Origin: Gemmatimonadota bacterium
GTDB taxonomy: Bacteria; Gemmatimonadota; Gemmatimonadetes; Longimicrobiales; RSA9
Assembly: GCA_019689775.1 (NCBI GenBank)
Contig: JADGGV010000017.1
Location: forward strand, 1-20,821
DNA: 20,821 nucleotides
Reading direction: 5' to 3'
Numbering within the stretch: position 1 is the stretch's first letter; every line of letters starts with the position of its first letter. Position numbers and translations under genes: made by a program. Shown one piece after another: positions 1 to 7,465 of this stretch. The notes beneath the pieces were generated by a model. It saw nothing but the letters and a program-made list of their open reading frames with translations. It was not told where the DNA came from and ran no database searches.

Positions 1-629
1 ACCTCGCGCAGGTTGTGGGGCGGGATGTTCGTGGCCATCCCCACGGCGATGCCCGAGGAGCCGTTGACCAGCAGGTTCGGCAACTTGGCCGGCAAGACCA
101 CCGGCTCCTGGAGCCGGTCGTCGAAGTTCGGCACGAAATCCACCGTGCCCCGGTCGATGTCGGCCAGCATCTCCATCGCCAGCCGCGTCAGCCGCGCCTC
201 CGTGTAGCGGTACGCCGCCGCATTGTCCCCGTCGATGCTGCCGAAGTTGCCCTGCCCGTCCACCAGCGGATAGCGCAGGCTGAAGTCCTGCACCATGCGC
301 ACGAGCGCCTCGTAGACCGCCATGTCCCCGTGCGGGTGGTACTTGCCCAGCACGTCCCCGACCACCGTCGCGCTCTTCTTGTAGGGGCGCGTCGGACTGA
401 GCCCCAGCTCGTACATCGAGTAGAGGATGCGCCGGTGCACGGGCTTCAGCCCATCCCGCACGTCCGGCAGCGCCCGCTGCACGATCACGCTCATGGAGTA
501 GTCGAGGAAACTCTCCCGCATCTCGTCCTCGATCAGGCGGGGAAGGACCCGCTCCCGTCGCGTCGCCATCGCCATCCTGAGCTGGTCTCCGGTCTGCGTC
601 TGCGCCTCGGAATCGGTCGAATCCTGCAT
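1..629 (-). CDS. gyrA: DNA gyrase subunit A, N-terminal part (cut by window edge)
   Basis: GyrA is the breakage-reunion subunit of DNA gyrase, which with GyrB introduces negative supercoils. Translating from the ATG at 629 gives 209 codons that stay open to the window edge. The N-terminal helix region is followed by RALPDVRDGLKPVHRRIL (about residues 52-69), the helix-turn-helix region KYHPHGD (about 96-102), the VDGQGNFGSIDGD block (123-135) and RYTE with the catalytic tyrosine at about 142. A purine-rich GAGGG lies upstream of the start. In the quinolone-binding helix the positions equivalent to E. coli Ser83 and Asp87 are Met103 and Glu107. It lies 189 bp downstream of the anti-sigma gene on the same strand. 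ParC is the main alternative, because the C-terminal domain that separates the two is outside the window. Confidence 0.93.
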   Translation of the reverse strand, partial: MQDSTDSEAQTQTGDQLRMAMATRRERVLPRLIEDEMRESFLDYSMSVIVQRALPDVRDGLKPVHRRILYSMYELGLSPTRPYKKSATVVGDVLGKYHPHGDMAVYEALVRMVQDFSLRYPLVDGQGNFGSIDGDNAAAYRYTEARLTRLAMEMLADIDRGTVDFVPNFDDRLQEPVVLPAKLPNLLVNGSSGIAVGMATNIPPHNLRE

Positions 630-818
630 GGTTGACTACCCTCGGAGGGGGCGGAGGTTCGGCAAATCTTCGGGACGACGATGCGGCCCGCGGCCGCGTT
701 CCGCAACGGCTTCCCGCGCCGCGACGGGACACGGCCGGCACGCCGGTCTCCGGGGAGTCGACGTCACGCGGGGACCGTGGGGCGCGAGCGGCGCGAGCGC
801 AAGGGCCGTGCGGCGGGA

Positions 819-1076
819 TCAGTGGTTGTGGGGCTTGAGGCCTTCGTTGCGGAGGAGGCTGGCGATGCGTTGGCGGAGCTCGGGTGGGGCTGCGGGTTGA
901 CCCTTGGCTGCGCGGTGGAGCGCGTCCTGGAAGGAGCCACAGAACTGGAGGAACGGGTAGCACCCCGCGCAGACCTCCATGTGGTGGCGCACGGCGGCGG
1001 CATCCGCGGCGTCGAGCTCGCCGTCAAGGAACTCGTAGAGCCGCGCGAGCGCCTCGAGGCAGTCGGTTCGGGTCAT
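819..1076 (-). CDS. RsrA-like zinc-binding anti-sigma factor
   Basis: An 85-residue cytoplasmic protein of the ZAS (zinc anti-sigma) type, expected to bind and inhibit the ECF sigma factor encoded just upstream. The visible metal ligands are Cys6, His32, Cys36 and Cys39, in the arrangement C-x25-H-x3-C-x2-C. As I recall the family, this is the same spacing as Streptomyces RsrA (C11, H37, C41, C44), a thiol-redox switch. No membrane segment is present, so it would act in the cytosol. The ATG at 1074-1076 overlaps the TGA of the sigma gene (ATGA), so the two are translationally coupled. The C-terminal half (RQRIASLL) looks helical. The fold and partner are confident; redox sensing is inference from the cysteine spacing. 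Confidence 0.88.
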   Translation of the reverse strand: MTRTDCLEALARLYEFLDGELDAADAAAVRHHMEVCAGCYPFLQFCGSFQDALHRAAKGQPAAPPELRQRIASLLRNEGLKPHNH

Positions 1077-1651
1077 TGGGGGTTCACCTGGACGTAGCCG
1101 GATTCGGTGGCATACTCGTAGAGTTGCCGCTGGAGCAGTCGTCGCCCACGGAAGAGGCGGCTCTTCACGGTGCCGATGGGGATGCCGAGCACGTCGGCGA
1201 TCTCCGCGTAGGCGAGGCCTTCGAGGTCGCTGAGCACGACCGCGTCCCGGAAATCGGGGGGGAGGTTTTCGATCGCCTGGAGGATGCCGTCATCGATGAT
1301 CGAGGCGAAGAACTGGCCCTCCGGGTCGTACTGGTACGCGGTCGTGAAGACGGGGATCTCGCCGGCCTGGATGCCGTTGGTGTCGACCTCGTTCGCGGCC
1401 TGGCGGACGGTCTCGTCGCGGCGGCGATCGCGTTTGCGCTGCCGCAGGAAGACGTTGCGGCATATCGTAAACAACCAGCTTTTGGCGCGGGTTCCCGGGG
1501 TGTACTGTTCCCAGGCGCGGTAGGCGCGCAGGAAGGTCTCCTGGACGAGATCCTCGGCGTCGGCCGGGGAGCCGCTCAGGCGTAACGCGAAGCGGTAGAC
1601 CGCGTCGAGGTGCGGGAGGGCTTCTTGGTGGAACGACTCCATCCGATCCAT
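1073..1651 (-). CDS. ECF-family RNA polymerase sigma factor (SigR/RpoE-like)
   Basis: A 192-residue group 4 sigma factor that would direct RNA polymerase to a stress regulon. Sigma region 2 covers about residues 12-80 and includes DAEDLVQETFLRAYRAW and the WLFTICRNVFL segment. A linker of about 45 residues leads to sigma region 4 (about 125-178), with LPPDFRDAVVLSDLEGL and the helix-turn-helix YAEIADVLGIPIGTVKSRL. The start at 1651 (MDRMESF) was chosen because the domain begins immediately after it. ATG codons at 1642 and 1675 are alternatives, and none has a strong Shine-Dalgarno. The frame stays open upstream to 2206, but that part is antisense to the TVP38 gene and low-complexity. It is coupled to the anti-sigma gene by an ATGA overlap. 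The family is certain; the SigR-type assignment rests on the RsrA-like partner. Confidence 0.93.
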   Translation of the reverse strand: MDRMESFHQEALPHLDAVYRFALRLSGSPADAEDLVQETFLRAYRAWEQYTPGTRAKSWLFTICRNVFLRQRKRDRRRDETVRQAANEVDTNGIQAGEIPVFTTAYQYDPEGQFFASIIDDGILQAIENLPPDFRDAVVLSDLEGLAYAEIADVLGIPIGTVKSRLFRGRRLLQRQLYEYATESGYVQVNPQ

Positions 1652-1673
1652 GGGAGAACCGCGAGAAGAGGTC

Positions 1674-2447
1674 ATGTCGTCGCACCCGGGCGCGTCGTCT
1701 CCCGCGGGGCGCGGGTCCGAGCGGCGTGAGCCCGCGGCGGCGGGCGAGTCGGTCGGAGCCGGCCCACCCGGGCCGGGGCGTTCCGCGGCGCGTCGGTTCG
1801 GGCTCCTGGTCGTTCTCCTCGTCGTCGTGGTCGTGCTCCTGCGGTTGACGCCGTTGCGGGCGCTCGTGTCGAGGTCCGGCGCCCTCGCCGCGCTGGCGAG
1901 GATCCGGGCGACGCCGGCGGCGCCGCTGCTGTTCGTCGTCCACGCCGTCGCCGCGGCGCTGGCGCTGCCGGGGAGCGCACTCACGCTGGCCGGCGGGGCC
2001 GTGTCCGCCCTCTGGCCGGGAGTCGTGCTGAACCTGGCCGGCGCCACGGTGGGCGCGACGGTTGCCGTCCGTCTCGCGCGGGCGCTGGGGCGGGACTTCG
2101 TGTCGCGGCGGCTCCGTGGCCGCGCCGCGGCGCTCGACCGGACAGCCGAGCCCCATGGGTTTCGGGGGATCCAGCTGCTCCGCCTCGTACCCCTCGTCCC
2201 CTTCAACGCCCTGAACTCCGGCGCGGGGCTTTCCGCGGTTCGGCTGCGGGACTACGTCCTGGCGAGCGCGGTCGGAATGCTGCCGGGGACATTCGCCTAC
2301 ACGTACTTCGCGGACGCGATCCTGGCCGGGAGCGCGGAGGCGCGGCGCGATGCGAACCTCCACGTGATCGTCGCCGGCGCGCTGCTCGTCCTCCTCCGGC
2401 CGCTCCCGCGGCTGCGCCGGTGCCGCTCCGGCCGGGCCGCGCCGTGA
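1674..2447 (+). CDS. TVP38/TMEM64 (SNARE-associated/DedA-like) family membrane protein
   Basis: An integral membrane protein of the TVP38/TMEM64 family, related to DedA proteins, for which lipid-scramblase or transport roles have been proposed. After a Pro/Gly/Arg-rich cytoplasmic tail of about 45 residues come a hydrophobic helix (FGLLVVLLVVVVVLL), the conserved loop PLLFVVHAVAAALALPGS, the glycine-rich TLAGGAVSALWPGVV, and RLVPLVPFNALNSGAGLS. A conserved GMLPGTFAYTYFAD and a last helix near the C-terminus follow. The ATG at 1674 was chosen over 1650 because a purine-rich AGAAGAGG sits just before it, although very close. At 257 residues it has the family's usual size. It is divergent from the sigma gene with about 22 bp between starts, so its promoter must overlap sigma coding DNA. 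The family is confident; the substrate is unknown. Confidence 0.87.
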   Translation: MSSHPGASSPAGRGSERREPAAAGESVGAGPPGPGRSAARRFGLLVVLLVVVVVLLRLTPLRALVSRSGALAALARIRATPAAPLLFVVHAVAAALALPGSALTLAGGAVSALWPGVVLNLAGATVGATVAVRLARALGRDFVSRRLRGRAAALDRTAEPHGFRGIQLLRLVPLVPFNALNSGAGLSAVRLRDYVLASAVGMLPGTFAYTYFADAILAGSAEARRDANLHVIVAGALLVLLRPLPRLRRCRSGRAAP

Positions 2448-2511
2448 GAGAGTACCCCGCCCCCCGGACGGTGTCAATCGTACCCGGTGACGCTCCCGGA
2501 AGAACGCCCGA

Positions 2512-2541
2512 GCGGGCCGGGTCCAGACGGGCACGGCCCGC
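2512..2541. terminator. weak candidate hairpin between convergent genes
   Basis: An 8-bp perfect inverted repeat (GCGGGCCG / CGGCCCGC) with a 14-base loop lies between the end of the TVP38 gene and the end of the TPR gene, which face each other. There is no T-run, so it would be a weak or factor-assisted terminator at best. In DNA this GC-rich the stem could be chance. Confidence 0.3.
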
Positions 2542-2563
2542 CCCGTGGCGCGGTCGGCCCGGG

Positions 2564-2878
2564 TCACTCCCAATCCTCAAGGATCTCCTCGAACTCCGCC
2601 GCCATTCCGGGGTGGCCGTGCCGGCGAGCCGCCTCGGCGCCGCGCTCGTAGGCCTCGCGGGCCTCGGCCGAGCGGCCGAGCTCGCGCAAGGCGCGGCCGA
2701 GCCGGCCCCAGGCGTTCCCCTGGTCGTCCGTGCCATCCAGGTATTGGCGTAGCTCCTCGACGACGGCCTCCCAGCGACCGGCCTTCTCGTACTCCACGGC
2801 GAGCGCGAAGCGGAGGCGACCGTCTCCCGGATTGCGCTCCAGCATCGCTCGCAGTGCATCGATCCTCGAGCTAGCCAT
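2564..2878 (-). CDS. small tetratricopeptide-repeat protein
   Basis: A 104-residue, mostly helical soluble protein with no signal peptide. It resembles two to three TPR units: one near residues 20-48 (LRFALAVEYEKAGRWEAVVE), one near 54-86 (AWGRLGRALRELGRSAEAREAYERG) and an acidic C-terminal helix ending EEILEDWE. TPR proteins are protein-interaction scaffolds; no partner is evident here. The start at 2878 is well supported by an AAGGAGG Shine-Dalgarno shortly upstream. An upstream extension of the frame lies inside the DUF72 gene and is not expected to be used. The start overlaps the DUF72 stop by 8 nt (ATGGCTAG), which suggests coupled translation. Confidence 0.8.
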   Translation of the reverse strand: MASSRIDALRAMLERNPGDGRLRFALAVEYEKAGRWEAVVEELRQYLDGTDDQGNAWGRLGRALRELGRSAEAREAYERGAEAARRHGHPGMAAEFEEILEDWE

Positions 2879-3782
2879 CCCGCCTCCTTGCGCCGCTGCG
2901 GGCAGCCAGCATCGTCTGTAGCCGAATGGCGTCCCGCGGCGCGTGCACCTTGGCGTCGTTGTCGAAGTAGACGTAGACATCCCGCCGGCGGGCCTGAGGC
3001 GCCGGCGCGCCCTCGATGCGGACGGCATCGCGCGGCTGGCCGCCGGCCCGCCACGTCTGGATCCGCCGCGCCCACCAGCGCAGCTCGGCGTCGGAGTAGC
3101 CGCTCGCGTACAACTGCGTCGAGCCGTGCAGCCGGATGTAGACGAAGTCCGCCGTCAGCTCCTCCGCGTAGGGCCAAATGCCGGCGGTGTCGGCGAACAC
3201 GAGCGCAGCACGGTGCCTGCGGAGCAATTCGACGAACTCTGGGACGTGGTAGCTCTCGTGCCTCACCTCGAGGGCGTGCCGGATCGGCCGGTCCGACTCC
3301 GCCTCCGTCCACGCGCGGCCCTTGAGCCGATCGTCGTGGCGACGCGCCAGCTCGGCGGCAGCGAGCGTCGTCTGTGGCAGCCGCGCGAGGAAGTCCGCCA
3401 CCCGGCGCTCGTCGAACGCGAGCTGCGGCGGTAGCTGCCACAGGATCGGCCCCAGCTTCGGCCCGAGCCGCAGCACCCCGGACGCGAAGAAGTTCGCCAG
3501 CGCCGTATCCACGCCGGCGAGCTTCTTCAAGTGCGTGATGAACCGACTCCCCTTCACCGCGAAGACGAAGCGCTCCGGCGTCTCCTCCCGCCAGCGCGCG
3601 AAGCTGGACGGCCGCTGAAGCGAGTAGAACGAACCGTTGATCTCGATCGAGTTCAGGCGTCGGCTCGCGTACGCCAGCTCTTGGCGATGGGGCAGCCCAG
3701 GGGGGTAGAAGATGCCCCTCCAGGCCGGGTATGTCCACCCCGAGGTGCCGATGCGGAGCTCGCCCCCGCGTGATCCGGTCAT
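2871..3782 (-). CDS. DUF72 (YecE-like) TIM-barrel protein
   Basis: A 303-residue protein of the widespread DUF72/YecE family, a TIM-barrel fold without an established biochemical function. Family hallmarks are visible in order: RIGTSGWTYPAWRGIFYPPG at the N-terminus, SIEINGSFYSLQRPSSFARW, FVFAVKGSRFITHLKKL, GPILWQLPPQLAFD, HALEVRHESY, FADTAGIWPY, DFVYIRLHGS and, near the end, DVYVYFDNDAKVHAPRDA. Length is typical of the family. The start at 3782 is the nearest ATG before the conserved block; its Shine-Dalgarno is weak. The gene runs into the TPR gene by 8 nt. It is divergent from the JAMM-like gene across a 192-bp gap. The family is certain, the role unknown. Confidence 0.9.
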   Translation of the reverse strand: MTGSRGGELRIGTSGWTYPAWRGIFYPPGLPHRQELAYASRRLNSIEINGSFYSLQRPSSFARWREETPERFVFAVKGSRFITHLKKLAGVDTALANFFASGVLRLGPKLGPILWQLPPQLAFDERRVADFLARLPQTTLAAAELARRHDDRLKGRAWTEAESDRPIRHALEVRHESYHVPEFVELLRRHRAALVFADTAGIWPYAEELTADFVYIRLHGSTQLYASGYSDAELRWWARRIQTWRAGGQPRDAVRIEGAPAPQARRRDVYVYFDNDAKVHAPRDAIRLQTMLAARSGARRRDG

Positions 3783-3974
3783 GCCAGCCAAGTGCTTGTT
3801 GTGCAACCGGTTCTGCGGTGTTTCGGCCGCTGCGGCGCGGTATCGAGATTGCATACGTTGGTCCACGAGCCGGTCGTCGGAGGCCGGCGGCGCGGGGGGA
3901 GGGTGACCACGACTCGCCGCGGCCCGTGGCTCTGGGGTGGCGGTGGGAGCAGGATAGGTCGGGAGGTGGTCGTG

Positions 3975-4499
3975 ATGGTGAGGATCGGGCTGTGGGTGGG
4001 CGCACTGCTCGCGATTTCCGGATCGGCGGCGGCGCAGCAGTCCCCCTCTTGGGTGGCGAAGGCGAGTGCTCCGCGGGATTTGACGACGAACGAAGCGGGC
4101 GTGGCGGCGGTCTCCGTGGCTCCCGAGGTGGCGCAGGCGTGGAACTATCTCTACCGGTTCATCGACGAGGCGGAGTTCGTGCTCTGCCTGGAGGGGCACG
4201 AGAGCAACGGCGTGGTGCGGATCGAGGGGTTCCGCCTGGCGCACATCGAAGCGGCGGGCCCGACGAGCGTGCGCTACCAGCCCTGCGATATCCCGAACTA
4301 CGTCGGCACGGCGCACAACCACCCGCCCGCGAGCGGTGATCCACCGGCGTGCTACCGATCGGTCCCCGACCGGCGCAGCTTCGAGCAGGACTCCAAGGCG
4401 GTCGTCGACGTCGTGCTGTGTGGGGAAGACAAGTGGGTCTGGATGCTGAAGGACGGACGCAAGGGCGGAACGGTCGCGCAGCAGAGCCCTCGAGGTTGA
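3975..4499 (+). CDS. exported JAMM/MPN-like putative metallopeptidase
   Basis: A 174-residue protein with an N-terminal signal peptide (MVRIGLWVGALLAISGSAAA, cleavage likely after residue 20), so it is probably periplasmic or secreted. The mature part carries every element of a JAMM (MPN+) zinc site. Glu67 lies in EFVLCLEG, matching the family's E-x6-G strand. His114 and His116 lie in AHNHPP, then Ser129 and Asp132 in SVPD. The HNHPPASGDPP stretch recalls the HNHPSGDP of RadC. Canonical sites have seven residues between the second His and the Ser; here there are twelve, so this is a variant. There are four cysteines in the mature part (71, 104, 126, 149). The ATG at 3975 follows a GGGAGGTGG Shine-Dalgarno. 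Proteolytic or isopeptidase activity and any substrate are inference. Confidence 0.66.
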   Translation: MVRIGLWVGALLAISGSAAAQQSPSWVAKASAPRDLTTNEAGVAAVSVAPEVAQAWNYLYRFIDEAEFVLCLEGHESNGVVRIEGFRLAHIEAAGPTSVRYQPCDIPNYVGTAHNHPPASGDPPACYRSVPDRRSFEQDSKAVVDVVLCGEDKWVWMLKDGRKGGTVAQQSPRG

Positions 4500-4525
4500 C
4501 GGACACCGGCCGGGTCGCGTGATCG

Positions 4526-4552
4526 GAGGGCGGCCGTCCCGAGGCCGCCCTC
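4526..4552. terminator. bidirectional hairpin terminator candidate
   Basis: A perfect 10-bp inverted repeat (GAGGGCGGCC / GGCCGCCCTC) with a 7-base loop sits 27 bp after the JAMM-like gene and 75 bp from the convergent ABC permease stop. The location between two convergent genes suits a shared terminator. It lacks a long T-run on either side. Confidence 0.6.
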
Positions 4553-4626
4553 GTTCGCGTATCGGTTCCCCGCGACGGGCGCCGCCGTCGGCAACCGCCG
4601 CCTCCGGCGCCGCCGTGCAGCCCGCC

Positions 4627-6375
4627 TCAGCCGCCGCCGCGCCGGACGGCATCGTCCGCGGCGGCCATCTGCCCAATACCGAACACGATCGCCATCACGA
4701 CGATGAGCAGGACGGCGTAGGCCGCCGCGGCGCCGAAGTCGAACGCGCGGAGCTGCGAGAGGATCTCGACGGAGATCGGCCGGGTCGCGTGCGTGTACAG
4801 CAGGATCGACGCGACGAATTCCCCGAGAGCGGTGACGAAGGCGAGGAGCGCGCCGGCGAGGAGCCCGGGAAGCACGAGCGGCAGCACGACGCGGCCGAGC
4901 GTCCGCGCCGGGCCGGCCCCGAGGGAGGCGGCCGCCTCCTCGACGGCGGGGTCGAGCTGCCGGAAGCTGGTCAGCGCGGCGCGGGTGACGAGCGGGATGT
5001 CGCGGATGAAGTAGGCGAGCGGCAGGATCGCGGCCGTGCCGACGAGGACGAAGCGGCCGAGCCAGGGCGCGTGGACGCTGAACGTCGTCGCCAGGGCGAG
5101 GGCGAGGACGGTGCCGGGGAGCGCCCAGGGGAGCACCACCAGCGCGCTCATGAGCCCCTTGCCGCGGAACGAGCGGCGCACGATGAGCCACGCCGCCGCG
5201 ACCGCGAGCGCCACGTTCGCCAGCGTGGCCGTCGTCGCCATGCTCAACGAGTTGAGGATCGGCCGCAGGCGAGCCGGCTCGGTGAACATCAGGCGGTAGT
5301 TGACGAGCGAGAGCCGGGGCGGGAACAGCTCGGTCGTCCAGGTCCCGATCGGCACCAGCGAGACGAGCGCGACCGTCAGGTGTGGCAGGACCAGGACGAG
5401 GACGACGAGGAAGGCGACGACGCCGGCTCCGACGTCGGCGGCCCCGCGTCGCCGCACCGGGGCGATCCCCTTGCCGGCGCCGGTGTAGGCGCGCCCGCGC
5501 TCGAGCCGCTCCAGCAGGCCGAGGAACAGGAGCGACGTCGCCGCGAGCACCACCGCCTCGACGGCCGCGAGCGCCAGGTCCTCGGGCGTGCCGTTCAGCT
5601 TGCTCACGAAGATCTGCGTCGTCAGCACGCGGAACCCGCCGCCGAACACGTAGGGCGCGCTGAACGAGCCCATCGACGTCATGAAGACGAGCAGCGCCGC
5701 GCCGCCGATGGCGGGGAAGAGCAGGGGGAGCGTGACCCGGCGTAGCACCGTCGGGCCCGAGGCGCCGAGCGCGCGGGCGGCCTGCGCCTGCGCCGGATCG
5801 AGCCGCGCCAGCGCCGCGCTCGTGAACATGTAGAAGTACACGTACATCGTGTACGTGTGTACGAGCAGGATCGCGGCGGGACCGTTCAGCCGCCACGGCG
5901 GCGCCCGCAGCCCCAGCAGGAGCTGCACGCCGCGCGTGATGAAGCCGGTCTCGCCGTAGAGGAAGAGGAACGCGATCACGCCCACGAGGGGGGGCAGCAG
6001 CACCGGCACCGCGGCCAACGCCGCGAGCAGCCGTCGGCCCGGGAAGTCGAAGCGAGTGAACAGGAACGCCAGCGGTACGCCGACGAGCCCGGAGAGGGCG
6101 ACGCTCGCCAGCGAGATCCAGATGCTGTTCCAGAGCGCCCCCAGCTCCGACGGGCTGCGCACGAAGCGCGCGTAGGCCGCCAGCGTCCACCGACCGCTCA
6201 TGCGCAGGCTGTCGGCGAGGACGTACAGGTTCGGGTAGAGGACGAGCCAGAGGAGGAGCGCCAGTACGACCGCGGCGAGGACCGCCGTCCGCGAGGAGCG
6301 GCGGCGCGAGCGCTCGGCCCCGGTCCCGCTGGCGGTGCGAGCCGCCTCAGCGGACGGCGCGGTGTCCGGTGCCAT
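4627..6375 (-). CDS. ABC transporter permease, fused two-domain (iron/thiamine/phosphonate type)
   Basis: A 582-residue inner-membrane permease built of two binding-protein-dependent transport domains in one chain, as in FbpB, ThiP and related importers. Each half has about six hydrophobic helices and an EAA loop that contacts the ATPase: about residues 197-226 (AQAARALGASGPTVLRRV) and about 478-508 (EEAAASLGAGPARTLGRV). A charged N-terminal tail of about 30 residues precedes the first helix. The ATG at 6375 is 6 nt after the ATPase stop, so it is the last gene of the importer operon. Fused permeases of this type usually go with solute-binding proteins like the one encoded two genes upstream. 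The fold is certain; the substrate (ferric iron, thiamine, phosphonate or other) is not shown by the sequence. Confidence 0.92.
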   Translation of the reverse strand: MAPDTAPSAEAARTASGTGAERSRRRSSRTAVLAAVVLALLLWLVLYPNLYVLADSLRMSGRWTLAAYARFVRSPSELGALWNSIWISLASVALSGLVGVPLAFLFTRFDFPGRRLLAALAAVPVLLPPLVGVIAFLFLYGETGFITRGVQLLLGLRAPPWRLNGPAAILLVHTYTMYVYFYMFTSAALARLDPAQAQAARALGASGPTVLRRVTLPLLFPAIGGAALLVFMTSMGSFSAPYVFGGGFRVLTTQIFVSKLNGTPEDLALAAVEAVVLAATSLLFLGLLERLERGRAYTGAGKGIAPVRRRGAADVGAGVVAFLVVLVLVLPHLTVALVSLVPIGTWTTELFPPRLSLVNYRLMFTEPARLRPILNSLSMATTATLANVALAVAAAWLIVRRSFRGKGLMSALVVLPWALPGTVLALALATTFSVHAPWLGRFVLVGTAAILPLAYFIRDIPLVTRAALTSFRQLDPAVEEAAASLGAGPARTLGRVVLPLVLPGLLAGALLAFVTALGEFVASILLYTHATRPISVEILSQLRAFDFGAAAAYAVLLIVVMAIVFGIGQMAAADDAVRRGGG

Positions 6376-6381
6376 CGGGTC

Positions 6382-7458
6382 TCAGCGCGACGGGGGCTCG
6401 GTCGCCGGATACACGCGCGGCGCCGAGGCGTCGGCCGGATGCAGCCGGACCGTGTCGCCCTGGGCGGCGGCCCGCGCGCCGGCCTGCACCAGCACCTCGC
6501 CCGCCGGCGTCTCGACCCGGTACAGCGTCGTCGCGCCCCCGAACTGCCGTTCCGTGACGCGGCCGGGGAGCGAGCCGGCCCCGTCCGCGCCGTCGGCCGT
6601 GAGCGCGATCGCCTCCGGGCGCAGCATCAGCCGGACCTCGGCGCCGGGCCGCGCGTCGACGCCGCCCCGCGCGGCGGGCCAGCGCACGCCGCCGGAGAGC
6701 TCGCAGACCACGATCTCCCCCTCCGCCGCGACGACCCGCGCCGGCAGGAAGCTCGCCCGGCCGAGGAAGGATGCGACGAACGCGTTGGCCGGCTCCAGGT
6801 ACAGCTCCTCGGGCGTGCCGACCTGCTGGAGTCGGCCCGCGCGCAGCAGCGCCACGCGATCCGAGAGCGCGAACGCCTCCTCCTGGTCGTGGGTCACGAA
6901 GATCGATGTGATCCCGAGGCTCTTCAGCAGCGCCCTCAGCTCCGAGCGCGTGCGCTCGCGCAGCGCCGCATCCAGGTTCGACAGCGGCTCGTCCAGCAGC
7001 AGGACCGGCGGCTCCGGCGCCAGCGCGCGGGCCAGCGCGACGCGCTGCTGCTGCCCGCCGGAGAGCTGCTGCACCTTGCGCGACCCGTATCCCGGCAGGT
7101 CGACCAGCTCCAGCGCGCGCTCGACCCGCCGCGGGATGTCCGCGCGCGGCACGCCCTGCGCCTTGAGCCCGAAGGCGACGTTCTCGTGGACGTCGAGGTG
7201 GGGAAACAGCGCGTAGTTCTGGAAGACCATCCCGGTCCCGCGACGCTGCGGCGGCAGCGTCGTCACGTCGCGGCCGTCGAGGAGCACCCGACCGGCGGTC
7301 GCGGTCTCGAACCCCGCGATCATCCGCAACGTCGTCGTCTTCCCGCAGCCGCTCGGGCCGAGCAGCGTCAACAGCTCGCCGCGGCCGACGTCGAGCCAGA
7401 GGTCGGAGACCGCCACGACGTCGCCGAAGCGCTTTTCCAGCCCTTCCAGCCGCAGCAT
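6382..7458 (-). CDS. ABC transporter ATP-binding protein (FbpC/PotA-like, TOBE domain)
   Basis: A 358-residue importer ATPase. Walker A is GPSGCGKTT (about residues 34-42), the Q-loop is around VFQNYALFPH (78-87), the signature is LSGGQQQ (132-138), Walker B is VLLLDEP (152-158) and the H-loop His is about 190 in FVTHDQEEA. A C-terminal TOBE-type regulatory domain follows from about 240, including LMLRPEAIAL. The architecture matches the FbpC/PotA/UgpC group. The start at 7458 (MLRLEGLEKRF) leaves 7 nt after the binding-protein stop. An upstream ATG at 7485 would add nine residues and overlap the previous gene, so it is less likely. It energises the fused permease encoded next. All catalytic residues are intact. 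Confidence 0.94.
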   Translation of the reverse strand: MLRLEGLEKRFGDVVAVSDLWLDVGRGELLTLLGPSGCGKTTTLRMIAGFETATAGRVLLDGRDVTTLPPQRRGTGMVFQNYALFPHLDVHENVAFGLKAQGVPRADIPRRVERALELVDLPGYGSRKVQQLSGGQQQRVALARALAPEPPVLLLDEPLSNLDAALRERTRSELRALLKSLGITSIFVTHDQEEAFALSDRVALLRAGRLQQVGTPEELYLEPANAFVASFLGRASFLPARVVAAEGEIVVCELSGGVRWPAARGGVDARPGAEVRLMLRPEAIALTADGADGAGSLPGRVTERQFGGATTLYRVETPAGEVLVQAGARAAAQGDTVRLHPADASAPRVYPATEPPSR

Positions 7459-7465
7459 CGCGAGC

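Noticed and set aside
15..635. Plus-strand open frame at the left edge
   Set aside because: It mirrors gyrA on the other strand; the GyrA motifs are unambiguous.
2203..4005. A 600-codon minus-strand open frame
   Set aside because: It overlaps the DUF72 and TPR genes in another frame on the same strand and has no recognisable domain.
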